From: Hydrogenophaga palleronii NBRC 102513
GTDB taxonomy: Bacteria > Pseudomonadota > Gammaproteobacteria > Burkholderiales > Burkholderiaceae_C
Assembly (NCBI RefSeq): GCF_001571225.1
Contig: NZ_BCTJ01000013.1
Coordinates: 55,327-119,326 of the forward strand
DNA length: 64,000 nucleotides
Reading direction: 5' to 3'
Each line of letters starts with the position of its first letter. Position 1 is the first letter of the stretch. A program made the position numbers and the translations under genes. Positions 43,778 through 51,907 of this stretch are shown here, piece by piece. The notes beneath the pieces were generated by a model. That model was not told the origin of the DNA. It made no database searches and worked only from the letters and a program-made list of their open reading frames with translations.

Positions 43778-44752
43778 TCAATCGAGGCGGATGCCCTTGG
43801 CCTTGATGAGGCGGCCCCAGGCCGCCGACTCGCGCGCCACGATCTCCCCGAGCTGTTCGGGGGTGCTGGTGGTGGGCTCGAATCCCATCTCGATCACCCG
43901 GGTGCGCATCTCCGGGCTCTGTGTGATGCGGTTAAGTTCGGTGTTGAGGCGGGCGACGATCGCCGGCGGTGTGCCGACCGGTGCCCAAACGCCATGCCAG
44001 CCCAGCAGCTCGACGCCGGGAAACAGCTCCGTGAGCGTGGGCACCATCGGCGCCAGTGGGTGGCGTGCGGTCCCGGTGAAGGCCAGGGCCTTCACCTTGT
44101 CCGCCTTGAGGAACTGCAGCGCGGTGGCCGCGGGTTCGATGACCAGCGGCACCCGCCCGGCGATCACGTCCTGCAAGGCACCCTGCCTGTAGGGAACGTG
44201 CCGCAACTGGATCTTCGCGGCGTCCTGCAACAGCTCGAAACCCAGGTGGGCCGCCGAACCCGCGCCGTATGAGGCGTAGGTGATTTCGCCAGGCTGTGCC
44301 CGGGCCGCTTCCACCAGCTCGGTGGGATGGCTGGGGCCGAAGTCCCTGCTGGCCAGGACGAAGTACGCGCCCGTGATGTTCTGGACGATGGGGGTGAAGT
44401 CCTTCTGCGCGTTGTAGGGCAGCTTGGAGAACAGCGCCGGATTCATCGTCAAGGGCGAGTTGAAGCCGTACAGCACGGTGTAGCCGTCCGGGGCGGCCTT
44501 GGCGACGTGGTCGGTCGCAATGATCATCGAGGCGCCGGGGCGGTTGTCCACCACCACGCTGACGCCCAGGGCCTTGGACAGGTGGTCGGCGTACAACCGG
44601 GCAAACACGTCGGGGGCGATGCCGGGCGGCGACGGCGTGACCATGCGGATGGAACGACCCGGCCACGGGGCAGGCTGGGCGTGCGCCGTGGCGCACACGG
44701 CCGCCGCGGCGGCCAGCAGTTGGCGACGTGAGAAGCGAGGCGATGGGGTCAT
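43778..44752 (-). CDS. Bug-family (TctC-like) solute-binding protein
   Basis: 324 aa. The N-terminus SPRFSRRQLLAAAAAVCATA has a twin arginine and a hydrophobic core, so Tat export is possible. Family motifs are IRMVTPSPPGIAPDVFARL, NRPGASMIIATDHV and DGYTVLYGF; the usual glycine pair after the first strand is replaced by PPGI. It is the first gene of the minus-strand island operon, divergent from a LysR gene, and probably binds the operon's substrate. Confidence 0.9.
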   Translation of the reverse strand: MTPSPRFSRRQLLAAAAAVCATAHAQPAPWPGRSIRMVTPSPPGIAPDVFARLYADHLSKALGVSVVVDNRPGASMIIATDHVAKAAPDGYTVLYGFNSPLTMNPALFSKLPYNAQKDFTPIVQNITGAYFVLASRDFGPSHPTELVEAARAQPGEITYASYGAGSAAHLGFELLQDAAKIQLRHVPYRQGALQDVIAGRVPLVIEPAATALQFLKADKVKALAFTGTARHPLAPMVPTLTELFPGVELLGWHGVWAPVGTPPAIVARLNTELNRITQSPEMRTRVIEMGFEPTTSTPEQLGEIVARESAAWGRLIKAKGIRLD

Positions 44753-45006
44753 GAAATGTCTCCTGGGTTCTTGTGCAGGGCATTAGAGGTCCCTGGTCGA
44801 CGAACTTCAATAAAGGCGGTGGAATTCCCGCATAACTGCCCGGCATGCGCGATCCGGTGTTCAGTCTCGCTGCGACCCCGCCACCGCCGGGCATCGCATG
44901 TCGATCGGCCCGAAGCGTGATAGGGTCGCTGGCAGGTCCTCCCGCGCTCACACGGCGGCTTGCCGAAGGGAGGCTGACGTCCCTGGCAGCGAACCTGGTA
45001 ACCACG

Positions 45007-45966
45007 ATGCAACCTCCGGCCGAAAGTCCTCCTCCATCGCCTGCGGACTGGCGCAGGATCGACCTCAACCTTCTGGGCTGCCTCGAGGCGCTCGTCGACA
45101 CGTGTTCCGTGACGAAGGCGGCGACGGTGATGGGCATGAGCCAACCTGGCATGAGCAAGGCCCTCACGCGCTTGCGCGTGGTGTTCAACGATCCATTGCT
45201 GGTGCGCACGAACCAGGGCATGGTGGCCACACCCCGTGGTATCGAGCTTCGGCTGCAGATTCGCACCGGCATGAAACACATCCGGGAAGCGCTGGCCGAC
45301 CCAGGCGACTTTGAGCCCGCGTTGGCTGTGAGCACGCTCACGGTGGCCGCCACCGACTACATCGGCACCTCGCTAGTTCCACCCCTCATGGAGCGCCTGA
45401 CCCGCGAAGCTCCCGGTGTGCGGTTGAACATGGTTCCGCCTGATGCGCCGCGCCTGAGGGAGTTGCTGGAGAATGGCGTGTGCGACGTGTCGATCGGCTT
45501 CTTTGTCGAGATGGCCGACGGACTCTATGCCACCCAACTGAGCAAGGACGGGATGGCCTGCATCGCGCGCGACCCACATCCCCTGATCGCAGGCCACCTC
45601 TCCCTGGCCGTCTATTGCGAGAATCGGCACGTCTATCTCGGCGCCTCTCCGCTGTTCAACAGCACGCTCGAGATGATGACCGACCGCGCTCTGAAGTCAT
45701 TGGGCGTTTCGAGAGATATCGGATTCTCCGCGTCCAGTTCGACCGTATTGCCCGAGGTGGTGGCATGCACCGATCTCATTGCCACCTATCCTCGCCAAGC
45801 GGCGCTTCGGTACGCGAAAAGGCTCCCGCTGCAGGTGCTCGATCTACCGTTTCCGTCCTACGAGTACACGGTATCCATGGTGTGGCACGGGCGCAGCCAT
45901 CGGGCGAGCTTGCACCGGTGGTTCCGCCAGTTGATTCGGGAGGTGGCGGACGATCACCTCCCATGA
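45007..45966 (+). CDS. LysR-family regulator of the NahR/DntR/NodD branch
   Basis: 319 aa from the ATG at 45007; a frame open from 44845 adds 54 residues without homology. The HTH reads RRIDLNLLGCLEALVDTCSV, then AATVMGMSQPGMSKALTRLR and PLLVRTNQGMVATPRG, the fingerprint of the NahR/DntR/LinR/NodD branch, whose members sense aromatic compounds. It is divergent from the solute-binding protein gene with about 250 bp between starts, so the decaying operon to the left is its probable target and an aromatic inducer is plausible. Confidence 0.88.
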   Translation: MQPPAESPPPSPADWRRIDLNLLGCLEALVDTCSVTKAATVMGMSQPGMSKALTRLRVVFNDPLLVRTNQGMVATPRGIELRLQIRTGMKHIREALADPGDFEPALAVSTLTVAATDYIGTSLVPPLMERLTREAPGVRLNMVPPDAPRLRELLENGVCDVSIGFFVEMADGLYATQLSKDGMACIARDPHPLIAGHLSLAVYCENRHVYLGASPLFNSTLEMMTDRALKSLGVSRDIGFSASSSTVLPEVVACTDLIATYPRQAALRYAKRLPLQVLDLPFPSYEYTVSMVWHGRSHRASLHRWFRQLIREVADDHLP

Positions 45967-46377
45967 GCTGGGATCCTCGAAGCATGCACAGTCGCTCGCT
46001 AGCTATCGCGCAGCGTTGAGTCCCGAACACGGCGAGCAACAGTAGGTGGAGTACTTGTTGCCTTGAAGCGGCGAGGCCGGTGGGAGGTTGATTTCATGAA
46101 AACAATCAATACGCACTGACAGCACACCGTTCGCTACTACGAGGCTGTGGCGAAGCTCGTCAGTCGGCTCATAGCCTGAAGCCCCTTCCTTAAGACGCTG
46201 AGGTTTTGGCAATTATTTATTCCGAGCATCTCGTAGTAGGTGATCCGCAGGATGGCTAGCCTGTTCTAGGAAGTGCTTTCTACATCGCGATTGCGAATAA
46301 GCATTGCTGCCGACCATCGCCATGTGATGACCTGATAGGTGGTTTCTCATCCCTCAGGCATTGATCAGTGGCAAGCG
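45967..46377. other. Intergenic stretch with no supported gene
   Basis: About 410 bp between the LysR stop and the HTH gene stop, lower in G and C than the flanks. A 69-codon frame with a TTG start lies on the minus strand (46003-46212), but no domain is recognised and I do not call it a gene. Confidence 0.45.
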
Positions 46378-46755
46378 CTATTGGGCTTTGCGCTGACTAC
46401 CTGACTGACGTGCTGAAGCAAGGGTAGGGTGCGCTGTGTTGACAATCTTTACCCTGCGCGTGGGCGATTCGGTGCTTTCCTTGCTGGTGGCGATGGATGA
46501 CTGCCCTCTAGGAAACGATCCCAGTGCGGAGAACAGCACCTCGGCCAATGCAAGGGGATCAAGTTTCAACGCTTTGGTCCACCTGTAGAACTCCAAAAGG
46601 TCCACGCGCTGTGACCCCGTTTCGATCTTGGCCACGTAGGGCTGGGGACGTTCAAGCTTCTTCCCCAGGTCCGCTTGGGTCCAGCCAAGTTGATTTCTTT
46701 TCGCCTTCAGCTTCTTCAGCAAATCGACGTAGGCGGTGTCGCGGTTGGATTTCAA
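46378..46755 (-). CDS. XRE-family HTH regulator
   Basis: 125 aa. Residues about 10-70 are a classic XRE domain: LLKKLKAKRNQLGWTQADLG, RPQPYVAKIETGSQRVDLLE. The C-terminal 45 residues are polar and probably disordered. It is divergent from two small exported-protein genes, and the space between carries a perfect 17-bp palindrome. It is the likely repressor of its own gene and of the exported pair. Confidence 0.88.
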   Translation of the reverse strand: MKSNRDTAYVDLLKKLKAKRNQLGWTQADLGKKLERPQPYVAKIETGSQRVDLLEFYRWTKALKLDPLALAEVLFSALGSFPRGQSSIATSKESTESPTRRVKIVNTAHPTLASARQSGSQRKAQ

Positions 46756-46801
46756 GGGCGGTTCGCTGTTGGAAGCCGCCTTTATCTGTTCTGATTACAA
46801 T

Positions 46802-46818
46802 AATTCGAAATTCGAATT
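46802..46818. promoter_or_regulatory. Perfect 17-bp palindrome, probable operator of XRE regulator
   Basis: AATTCGAAATTCGAATT has two 8-bp arms that are exact inverses around one central A. It lies in the 94-bp divergent space between the regulator start (46755) and the exported-protein start (46850), in an AT-rich island suited to a promoter. Confidence 0.65.
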
Positions 46819-46849
46819 TCTTGTTTGAGCCAACTGGTGGAGAACCGCG

Positions 46850-47314
46850 ATGAAACTTCAGCTCTTAGTCACTCCGGCGATCTGCCTGGTCTTCATGAGC
46901 CCTTTGTGGGCCACGGAGGCTGAAAGTGGGGTGGAGGTCTATGTTGCCTCGATTCACTCCGTAGGTGACGTCAAAAGCCGTCTGTACGGGCATCTGAATG
47001 CAGAGTGCGGCACGGGGGCCTGTGTTGAAAACAACGCGGCCGAGGTGTGCAATCTGGTAGGGGCCTTGGACATACGCGTAGGCGGCGTCATAGCTTCGCC
47101 AGGGCAGGCACCGCAATCGCCGGCGGTCAGCATCACGGCAGGTGATCTTCAACTCATGAGGCGCATCTGGAAGCAGTGCAAGCCATCCAGTTGGGGATAC
47201 TGGAACCGCCCTGCGCTGTTGCACGTTACGTACCAGGGAGATGAAAAGGAGGTGGCGGGAGTTTCCTCGCTGCTGCAAACCGCATCCATTCAAGGTCGAG
47301 GAAAAACAAGATGA
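46850..47314 (+). CDS. Small exported protein of unknown function
   Basis: 154 aa with GGAGAA 6 bases before the ATG. A signal peptide (LLVTPAICLVFMSPLWA) is cleaved near residue 21. The mature part contains four cysteines (CGTGACVENNAAEVC, and WKQCKPSSWG), which could form disulfides in the periplasm, and a motif RPALLHVTYQGDEKEV at the end. I recognise no family. Its stop overlaps the lipoprotein gene by 4 bp, so the two are coupled. Confidence 0.75.
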   Translation: MKLQLLVTPAICLVFMSPLWATEAESGVEVYVASIHSVGDVKSRLYGHLNAECGTGACVENNAAEVCNLVGALDIRVGGVIASPGQAPQSPAVSITAGDLQLMRRIWKQCKPSSWGYWNRPALLHVTYQGDEKEVAGVSSLLQTASIQGRGKTR

Positions 47315-48015
47315 AGAACGCTCCATTGGCGCTAGCCCAAGTTTGGCTCTCGTCGGTTTTGTTGGTGGGCTGTGCAGACATGACGGCGTTTCAGCAGTTG
47401 ATGGGACAGGATGAGTCGAAACCCCGACTTGCGCCCGAGCAGTTGAAGCAAAAGTGTGTCGAGCAGGAAAAGATCAACTCTTGGACGACAGACTGTCTCG
47501 ATTGGGCAAAGGCACGCGATGATTCTGAGGCGGCAAAACGCCGCTCAGATGCGCAAGCCCTTGCTGCGGCTCGTGAAACGGAGCTGATGGCACGTAGAGA
47601 GCTCGAGCGGCAGCGGCTGCGTGAGGAAGAAGTGCGCGAAAAGGCCGCAGTGCAGGAAGATGAGCGCGCGGGGTACAAACACCTGTCGTTTGAGGACTTC
47701 GCGTTGGATGCGGCGAAGATGCAAGGCACTAAGGTTGCCGTGTATGGGGTGTACGTTGGCAAAGGCAAGCGTCTTGCCTCTAGTCAACTCGCCGCGCTCA
47801 TGTGGACTGAACGCGCGCATAGCATTCCAAGCGCCTTAATCCCTCTTGTTACTACTGAGGCGACGAGGGACTCTAGGTCGATGCTTCTGCATTGCGATGC
47901 ATCGCCGATGGGTTGCGGGGTTGTCGTACGGGGGCGCATTCGCATGCTGACGCTGCAAAATGCGTTCGGCGCGGTTTCAAGGGACCTTGGCGTCGTTGTT
48001 GAAAGCGTCCGCTAG
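47311..48015 (+). CDS. Putative lipoprotein with coiled coil and OB-like C-terminus
   Basis: 234 aa. The signal ends in a lipobox (LLVGCADM; modified cysteine near residue 21). Residues about 70-120 are a charged helical stretch (AAARETELMARRELERQRLR), probably a coiled coil. The C-terminal 100 residues contain GTKVAVYGVYVGKG and CGVVVRGRIRMLTL, resembling an OB-fold-like beta domain seen in secreted proteins. The function is unknown. It is coupled to the preceding exported protein and both face the XRE regulator. Confidence 0.75.
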   Translation: MKNAPLALAQVWLSSVLLVGCADMTAFQQLMGQDESKPRLAPEQLKQKCVEQEKINSWTTDCLDWAKARDDSEAAKRRSDAQALAAARETELMARRELERQRLREEEVREKAAVQEDERAGYKHLSFEDFALDAAKMQGTKVAVYGVYVGKGKRLASSQLAALMWTERAHSIPSALIPLVTTEATRDSRSMLLHCDASPMGCGVVVRGRIRMLTLQNAFGAVSRDLGVVVESVR

Positions 48016-48119
48016 CAGGCGATGCAAAGCCAGATTGCCAGAGTCGGCCAGTTTGTACGCGCGCCCACTTTTTAAAGCCCCTGAGCCATTCCCTAGTCAA
48101 GAATCACCGTTGCGTCTCC

Positions 48120-48305
48120 TGAACCGCCCCGGGTATCGCGGAGGCCCGTTGGTTTAAGTCAGACGGTTGCGGTCCGACCAGCGCGTTGTTGATGGTAGTT
48201 GGCCTCGAACTCAGCCGGCGGGATGTAGCCCAGCGGCTCCATCAATCGGTGGTGGTTGAACCAAGCCACCCATTCCAGCGTGGCCAGTTCCAGCCGAGAG
48301 TTGCT
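48120..48305 (-). mobile_element. IS3-family fragment: transposase C-terminus plus terminal repeat
   Basis: On the minus strand from about 48305 to 48159 the frame reads SRLELATLEWVAWFNHHRL, then PLGYIPPAEFEANY, the C-terminus of an IS3-family OrfB. Beyond it, TGAACCGCCCCGGG at 48120-48133 matches the terminal inverted repeat common in that IS group. The rest of the element is missing and is replaced abruptly by another IS fragment in the opposite direction. Confidence 0.75.
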
Positions 48306-48310
48306 GGGCT

Positions 48311-48693
48311 GGCATCTCTCGCGCAGCGGCCGATCCAAGACGGCCGAGTCGGCGCTGGAGCAAGCGCTGATCGCGCGCTTCGGCACGCTGGGCCGAGTTC
48401 CAGAGCCGTTCCTGCTGCGTTCGGATAATGGCTTGGTCTTTACCAGTCGCAGCTTCACGGCGTTGGTCAGAAGCTACGGGCTGCGCCAGGAGTTCATCAC
48501 GCTGCACAGCCCCGAGCAGAAAGCCCTGGTCGAGCGGGTGATCCGCACCCTCAAGGAGCAGTGCGCGCACCGCCACCGCTTCGAATCGCTGCAGCACGCC
48601 AACCGCCTGATCGACGATTGGATTCACTTCTACAACTACAGGCGCCCACACCAAGCGCTCCACATGAGAACCTCGCTGAGGCATTCGCATTAG
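48311..48693 (+). mobile_element. IS3-family transposase OrfB fragment of another group
   Basis: The plus frame ending at 48693 reads LIARFGTLGRVPEPFLLRSD, NGLVFTSRSFTALVRSYGL, then QKALVERVIRTLKEQC and WIHFYNYRRPHQALHM, the C-terminal half of an IS3-type integrase domain with the second aspartate (RSDNG) and the glutamate (VERV). The first aspartate region and OrfA are absent. It is a remnant joined directly to the opposite-strand IS3 fragment. Confidence 0.8.
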
Positions 48694-48937
48694 CGGCCTG
48701 ACCTGTGCAGGTTCTGCTGGGTCAATACACTCCCTCCTATGCTCAAAGGATAGGAGGGGTTAGTCTACCGGACCAGGGGCGTTCAGTGATAATGCTTGTG
48801 CGCGTGGCCCACTGTGCACCGAATAAGCCCCCCAATAGCTTCAGAGTTAGTTTGCGCTGCTCCAATGTGGCTGCTTGCGATGCAGCGCACCAGTTAGTAG
48901 AGGCGTTCCGAGTCGTCAAGGCTGTTGTGCTTCACGA

Positions 48938-49732
48938 TCAGGTTTCGGCTCGAAACGCTAGATAAGCGCTGGCGGTGGTGCCGAGACGTATTTGGCTGGT
49001 GAGGCCCCCGTCCACAGGTATGTCGATACCCGTCACGTAACGGCTCTGGGGGCCTGCGAGGAAAATCGCTGCGCCCACGACGTCCTCAGGCGCGCCGATC
49101 CGCCCTAGAGGCACGGCATCCGAAATCGACCTTACGGCGTCGGCGCTGGCGAACACGTCGCGATTGAGTCCTGTGACGGCGGGTCCCGGGCTGATGGAGT
49201 TGACCCGTATCTGCCTTGGCACGAGCTCACCGGCGAGGTGACGCGTCAGTGCCAGCACGGCTCCTTTGGATGCCGAGTAGGAGGCATAGCCATGTCCGCC
49301 ACGGTGGCCCGAACTGGAGGCCACCTGGACAACGGAGGCACCTTCCTCCATGAAGGGCAGAGCACCTTGCAATACGTTGACGTAGCCAATGACGTTGACG
49401 TCGAAGACTTTTCGCCAGACGGCTGCGTCGGATTCGACGAATCCCTGCCGCACGATGATGCCAGCGCAGTTGATGACCACACCGATAGGCCCATGAATCT
49501 CCGTGGCCCTGATCAGTGCCTGCCCAATTGCCGCTGCGTCGGTGACGTCGACCGATGCCTGGATGGCGGCGGCTGCCTGGTCTGCCAATCTGGCGGTGCC
49601 GGCCAGCCCGTCGGCATCCAGATCCAGCAGCGTCAGCCGTGCTCCCGAAGCAGCGAGGCCGCATGCGATGGCGCGCCCCAAGCCCGATCCTGCGCCCGTC
49701 ACCACGGCGTGCTTCCCCATCAAGTCTTTCAT
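48938..49732 (-). CDS. SDR-family oxidoreductase
   Basis: 264 aa from the ATG at 49732, which overlaps the permease stop (ATGA); a longer frame from 50188 is only the shadow of the permease gene. The cofactor motif is TGAGSGLGRA, then VINCAGI, the active-site serines in VASSSGHRGG, and YSASK with Tyr and Lys. The C-terminal TGIDIPVDGGL is typical of classical SDRs such as 3-oxoacyl-ACP-reductase-like or cyclic alcohol dehydrogenases. The substrate is unknown. It is cotranscribed with the truncated branched-chain permease. Confidence 0.88.
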   Translation of the reverse strand: MKDLMGKHAVVTGAGSGLGRAIACGLAASGARLTLLDLDADGLAGTARLADQAAAAIQASVDVTDAAAIGQALIRATEIHGPIGVVINCAGIIVRQGFVESDAAVWRKVFDVNVIGYVNVLQGALPFMEEGASVVQVASSSGHRGGHGYASYSASKGAVLALTRHLAGELVPRQIRVNSISPGPAVTGLNRDVFASADAVRSISDAVPLGRIGAPEDVVGAAIFLAGPQSRYVTGIDIPVDGGLTSQIRLGTTASAYLAFRAET

Positions 49733-50520
49733 GTGTTGGCGCCTTCCTGTTTGTCTGCCGTGGCGCTGCGGCGCTTCACGTGGTTCAGCCAGTTGCCGAC
49801 CTCTCCGACGATACCTTTGCGGAAGGCGAGGACGCATGCCATGAACAGCAATCCGTTGGCGACATCCACCGGAAAGTTGGTGTCGGCCAGAAAGTGTTCC
49901 ATGCCAATGATGATCGCCGCGCCGACCACGGGGCCTGCCATCGTTCCCATTCCGCCCAGGAGGGACATGAGGACGACCACGCCAGACATGTGCCAGGTGA
50001 TGTCTGTAAGGCTGGCCAACTGGAACACAATGGTCTTCACCGAGCCCGCCAGGCCGGCGAGTGCGGCCGACAGCACAAAGACCAGCAGTTTGTAGCGCGC
50101 CGTACGGTACCCCAGAGACACGGCACGCGGTTCGTTTTCGCGGATCGCCTTGAGCACGTGTCCGAAAGGCGAGTTCACGATCCGCCACACAGCGAACAGA
50201 CCCAGGCCGAAGACGGCGAGCACCGCGTGGTAGAGCACCAGCGGATTCTCCAGGTCGAACATTCCGAGCAATTTGCCGCGCGGTATTGCCTGGATGCCAT
50301 CCTCACCTCCGGTGAATGGCAACTGAAGGGCCAGGAAGCTGACCATCTGCGCCAGAGCGAGGGTGGTCATCGCGAAGTAGATGCCTTGTCGGCGTATGGC
50401 CAGCGCGCCGATGGCCGCGCCGAGCAGCGCAGCGAAAGCGGTGCCGGCCAGCACGGCGAGCTCGACGGGTAGGCCCCACACTTTCGCCGCGTGGGCCGTG
50501 ATGTAGTCCAATCCCGAAGA
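49729..50520 (-). pseudogene. Branched-chain amino-acid ABC transporter permease (LivM-type), 5' end lost
   Basis: The frame from about 50520 reads AAKVWGLPVELAVLAGTAFA, then RRQGIYFAMTTLALAQMVSF, AIRENEPRAVSLGYRTARYK and the LivM signature LMSLLGGMGTMAGPVVGAA. Several membrane helices remain, but the first helices (about 80-100 residues in LivM) are missing; the codons before 50505-50520 do not match the family, and the IS3 transposase gene begins there in the opposite direction. No LivH or ATPase genes are nearby. Confidence 0.75.
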
Positions 50521-50533
50521 CAGGAGATTGGAC

Positions 50534-50797
50534 GTGAAGAAGAGATTTACGGAAGAACAGATCATTGGCTTCCTGCGCGAAGCCGAGACGGGTCTACCGG
50601 TGGCCGAGCTGTGTCGACGACACGGTTTCTCGGAGGCCAGCTACTACCTCTGGCGCAACAAGTTCGGCGGCATGAGCGTCTCGGACGCCAAGCGCCTTAA
50701 GGAACTTGAGCTTGAAAACACACGCCTCAAGCGGCTGCTGGCCGAGTCGATGCTGGAGAACGAGGTGACGAAAGAAGCCTTGAGAAAAAAGTGGTGA
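50534..50797 (+). CDS. IS3-family transposase OrfA
   Basis: 87 aa from the GTG at 50534 (an in-frame TTG at 50528 is possible; related elements start with ATG at the 50534 position). RFTEEQIIGFLREAETGLPV and CRRHGFSEASYYLWRNKFGG form the HTH, and LELENTRLKRLLAESMLENE is the leucine-zipper-like helix. Near the 3' end A AAA AAG at 50785-50791 is in the correct register for a -1 programmed frameshift into OrfB. Confidence 0.88.
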   Translation: MKKRFTEEQIIGFLREAETGLPVAELCRRHGFSEASYYLWRNKFGGMSVSDAKRLKELELENTRLKRLLAESMLENEVTKEALRKKW

Positions 50798-51654
50798 GCG
50801 CACCCGCACGGCGCGAGCTGGTGCGCCACATGATCGGCTGCGGACTGAGCGAACGCAGATCACTGCGCATCACCGGCATGAGCGCCAGCGCCTACCGGTA
50901 CGAACCCGCTGCAGACCGCAACGGTGCACTCAAGGCAAAGATCATGACTCTGGCTCAGCGTCATAGACGGTATGGGGCCAGCATGATCTACCTCAAGCTG
51001 CGTCAGGCCGGTGAGGTGGTCAACCACAAGCGCGTCGAGCGCCTGTATGTCCAGGCGGGTCTGCAGGTCAGAAAGCGTAAGCGCAAGAAGATCCCGCTGG
51101 CCGATCGTCACCCACTGCAGCGCCCGATGGCAGCCAACCAGGTGTGGTCGATGGACTTCGTCTTTGACCGCACGGCCGAAGGACGCAGCATCAAGAACCT
51201 GACGGTGATCGATGACGCGACTCACGAGGCAGTGGCCATCGTGGCCGAGCGTGCGATGGGTGGCAACCAGGTGGCGCGCATCCTGGATCAGATCGCCGCC
51301 ACGAGGGGACTGCCCAAAGCGATCAGGACAGATAACGGGAAAGAGTTCTGCGGCCGGGCTATGCTGAACTGGGCCCACGCCAGGGGTGTTCAGCTGTTCC
51401 TCATCGAACCCGGCAAGCCCAACCAGAACGCCTACATCGAATCCTTCAATGGCCGATTCAGGGAGGAATGTCTGAACGAGCATTGGTTCACCAGCCTGGC
51501 ACACGCCCGTGTGATCGTCGATGCTTGGCGTCGGGAATACAACGAGGAACGCCCGAAGAAGACCCTGGGCGGATTGACCCCGGCAGCCTACGCCAAGCAG
51601 TTGATACAAAACCCGTTAAATTACCCCCCGGACTCCAAAGCCCAGTGCTACTGA
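50791..51654 (+). CDS. IS3-family transposase OrfB (DDE integrase core)
   Basis: 287 aa as a separate frame, expected to be made as an OrfAB fusion through the slippery heptamer just upstream. A helical HTH_21 region (HRRYGASMIYLKLRQAGEVV) precedes the catalytic core: D in WSMDFVFDRTAEGR, D in AIRTDNGKEF and E in NAYIESFNGRFREECL. The C-terminal NEERPKKTLGGLTPAAYAKQ is typical. The catalytic triad is complete, so the protein could be active, even though the element's left end appears to be missing. Confidence 0.9.
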   Translation: MVSAPARRELVRHMIGCGLSERRSLRITGMSASAYRYEPAADRNGALKAKIMTLAQRHRRYGASMIYLKLRQAGEVVNHKRVERLYVQAGLQVRKRKRKKIPLADRHPLQRPMAANQVWSMDFVFDRTAEGRSIKNLTVIDDATHEAVAIVAERAMGGNQVARILDQIAATRGLPKAIRTDNGKEFCGRAMLNWAHARGVQLFLIEPGKPNQNAYIESFNGRFREECLNEHWFTSLAHARVIVDAWRREYNEERPKKTLGGLTPAAYAKQLIQNPLNYPPDSKAQCY

Positions 51655-51815
51655 AAACGGGGGGACGTCGGAGCATTGCAGCGTGGACAACATTGGGATG
51701 GGCATAGACACGATCGCGGACTGGGTAAAAGAGACCATGACCAAGGCGGGCAGGGATCTGGAAAGAGACAGCGATAAAATCTCGCTATAGCAACCTCGTG
51801 GTGCAAATGCGAGGG

Positions 51816-51876
51816 GCGTAGCTGAGTTGTCACAGGGAGCGAGAGAGTTGGGGTCAATCCCCGCCAGCCGCACCAA
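51816..51876 (+). other. Degenerate tRNA-Arg-like remnant, second attachment-site copy
   Basis: The last 20 bp, ATCCCCGCCAGCCGCACCAA (51857-51876), are identical to 31474-31493 at the integrase end. Upstream, GGGGCGTAGCTGAGTTG (51813-51829) resembles the 5' end and D arm of a tRNA, but the anticodon arm is absent and the T loop is altered, so it cannot be a functional tRNA. After the shared CCAA the two loci differ. This marks the probable right end of the island. Confidence 0.65.
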
Positions 51877-51884
51877 CCACGTCC

Positions 51885-51907
51885 AAGCCCTTGATCTTCA
51901 AGGGCTT
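51885..51907 (+). terminator. Hairpin downstream of tRNA-like remnant
   Basis: AAGCCCTTGA and TCAAGGGCTT form a perfect 10-bp stem with a 3-base loop, 8 bp after the CCA end, as in many tRNA transcription units. A short CGTCGTTT follows. It probably belonged to the original tRNA-Arg gene. Confidence 0.65.

Larger units (their letters stand above)
50521..51680 (+). mobile_element. IS3-family insertion sequence, left terminal repeat not found
   Basis: It contains OrfA and OrfB with a frameshift signal and ends on the right near GAAAACGGGGGGACG (about 51653-51667). The inverse of that right end was looked for around 50500 and is not present; instead the OrfA start lies within about 15 bp of the truncated permease sequence. 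The element therefore seems to have lost its left end, or its boundary was altered by recombination. No target-site duplication is visible. Confidence 0.7.

Noticed and set aside
46003..46212. 69-codon minus-strand frame with TTG start
   Set aside because: No recognisable domain, no ribosome site and rare start; left inside the intergenic description.
48016..48120. Possible CRISPR or phage array near IS fragments
   Set aside because: No regularly spaced repeats here or elsewhere in the window; the repeats found are pairs only.
48938..50188. A single 416-aa protein on the minus strand
   Set aside because: The first 152 residues are the permease gene read in another frame; the SDR starts at 49732 with an ATGA overlap.
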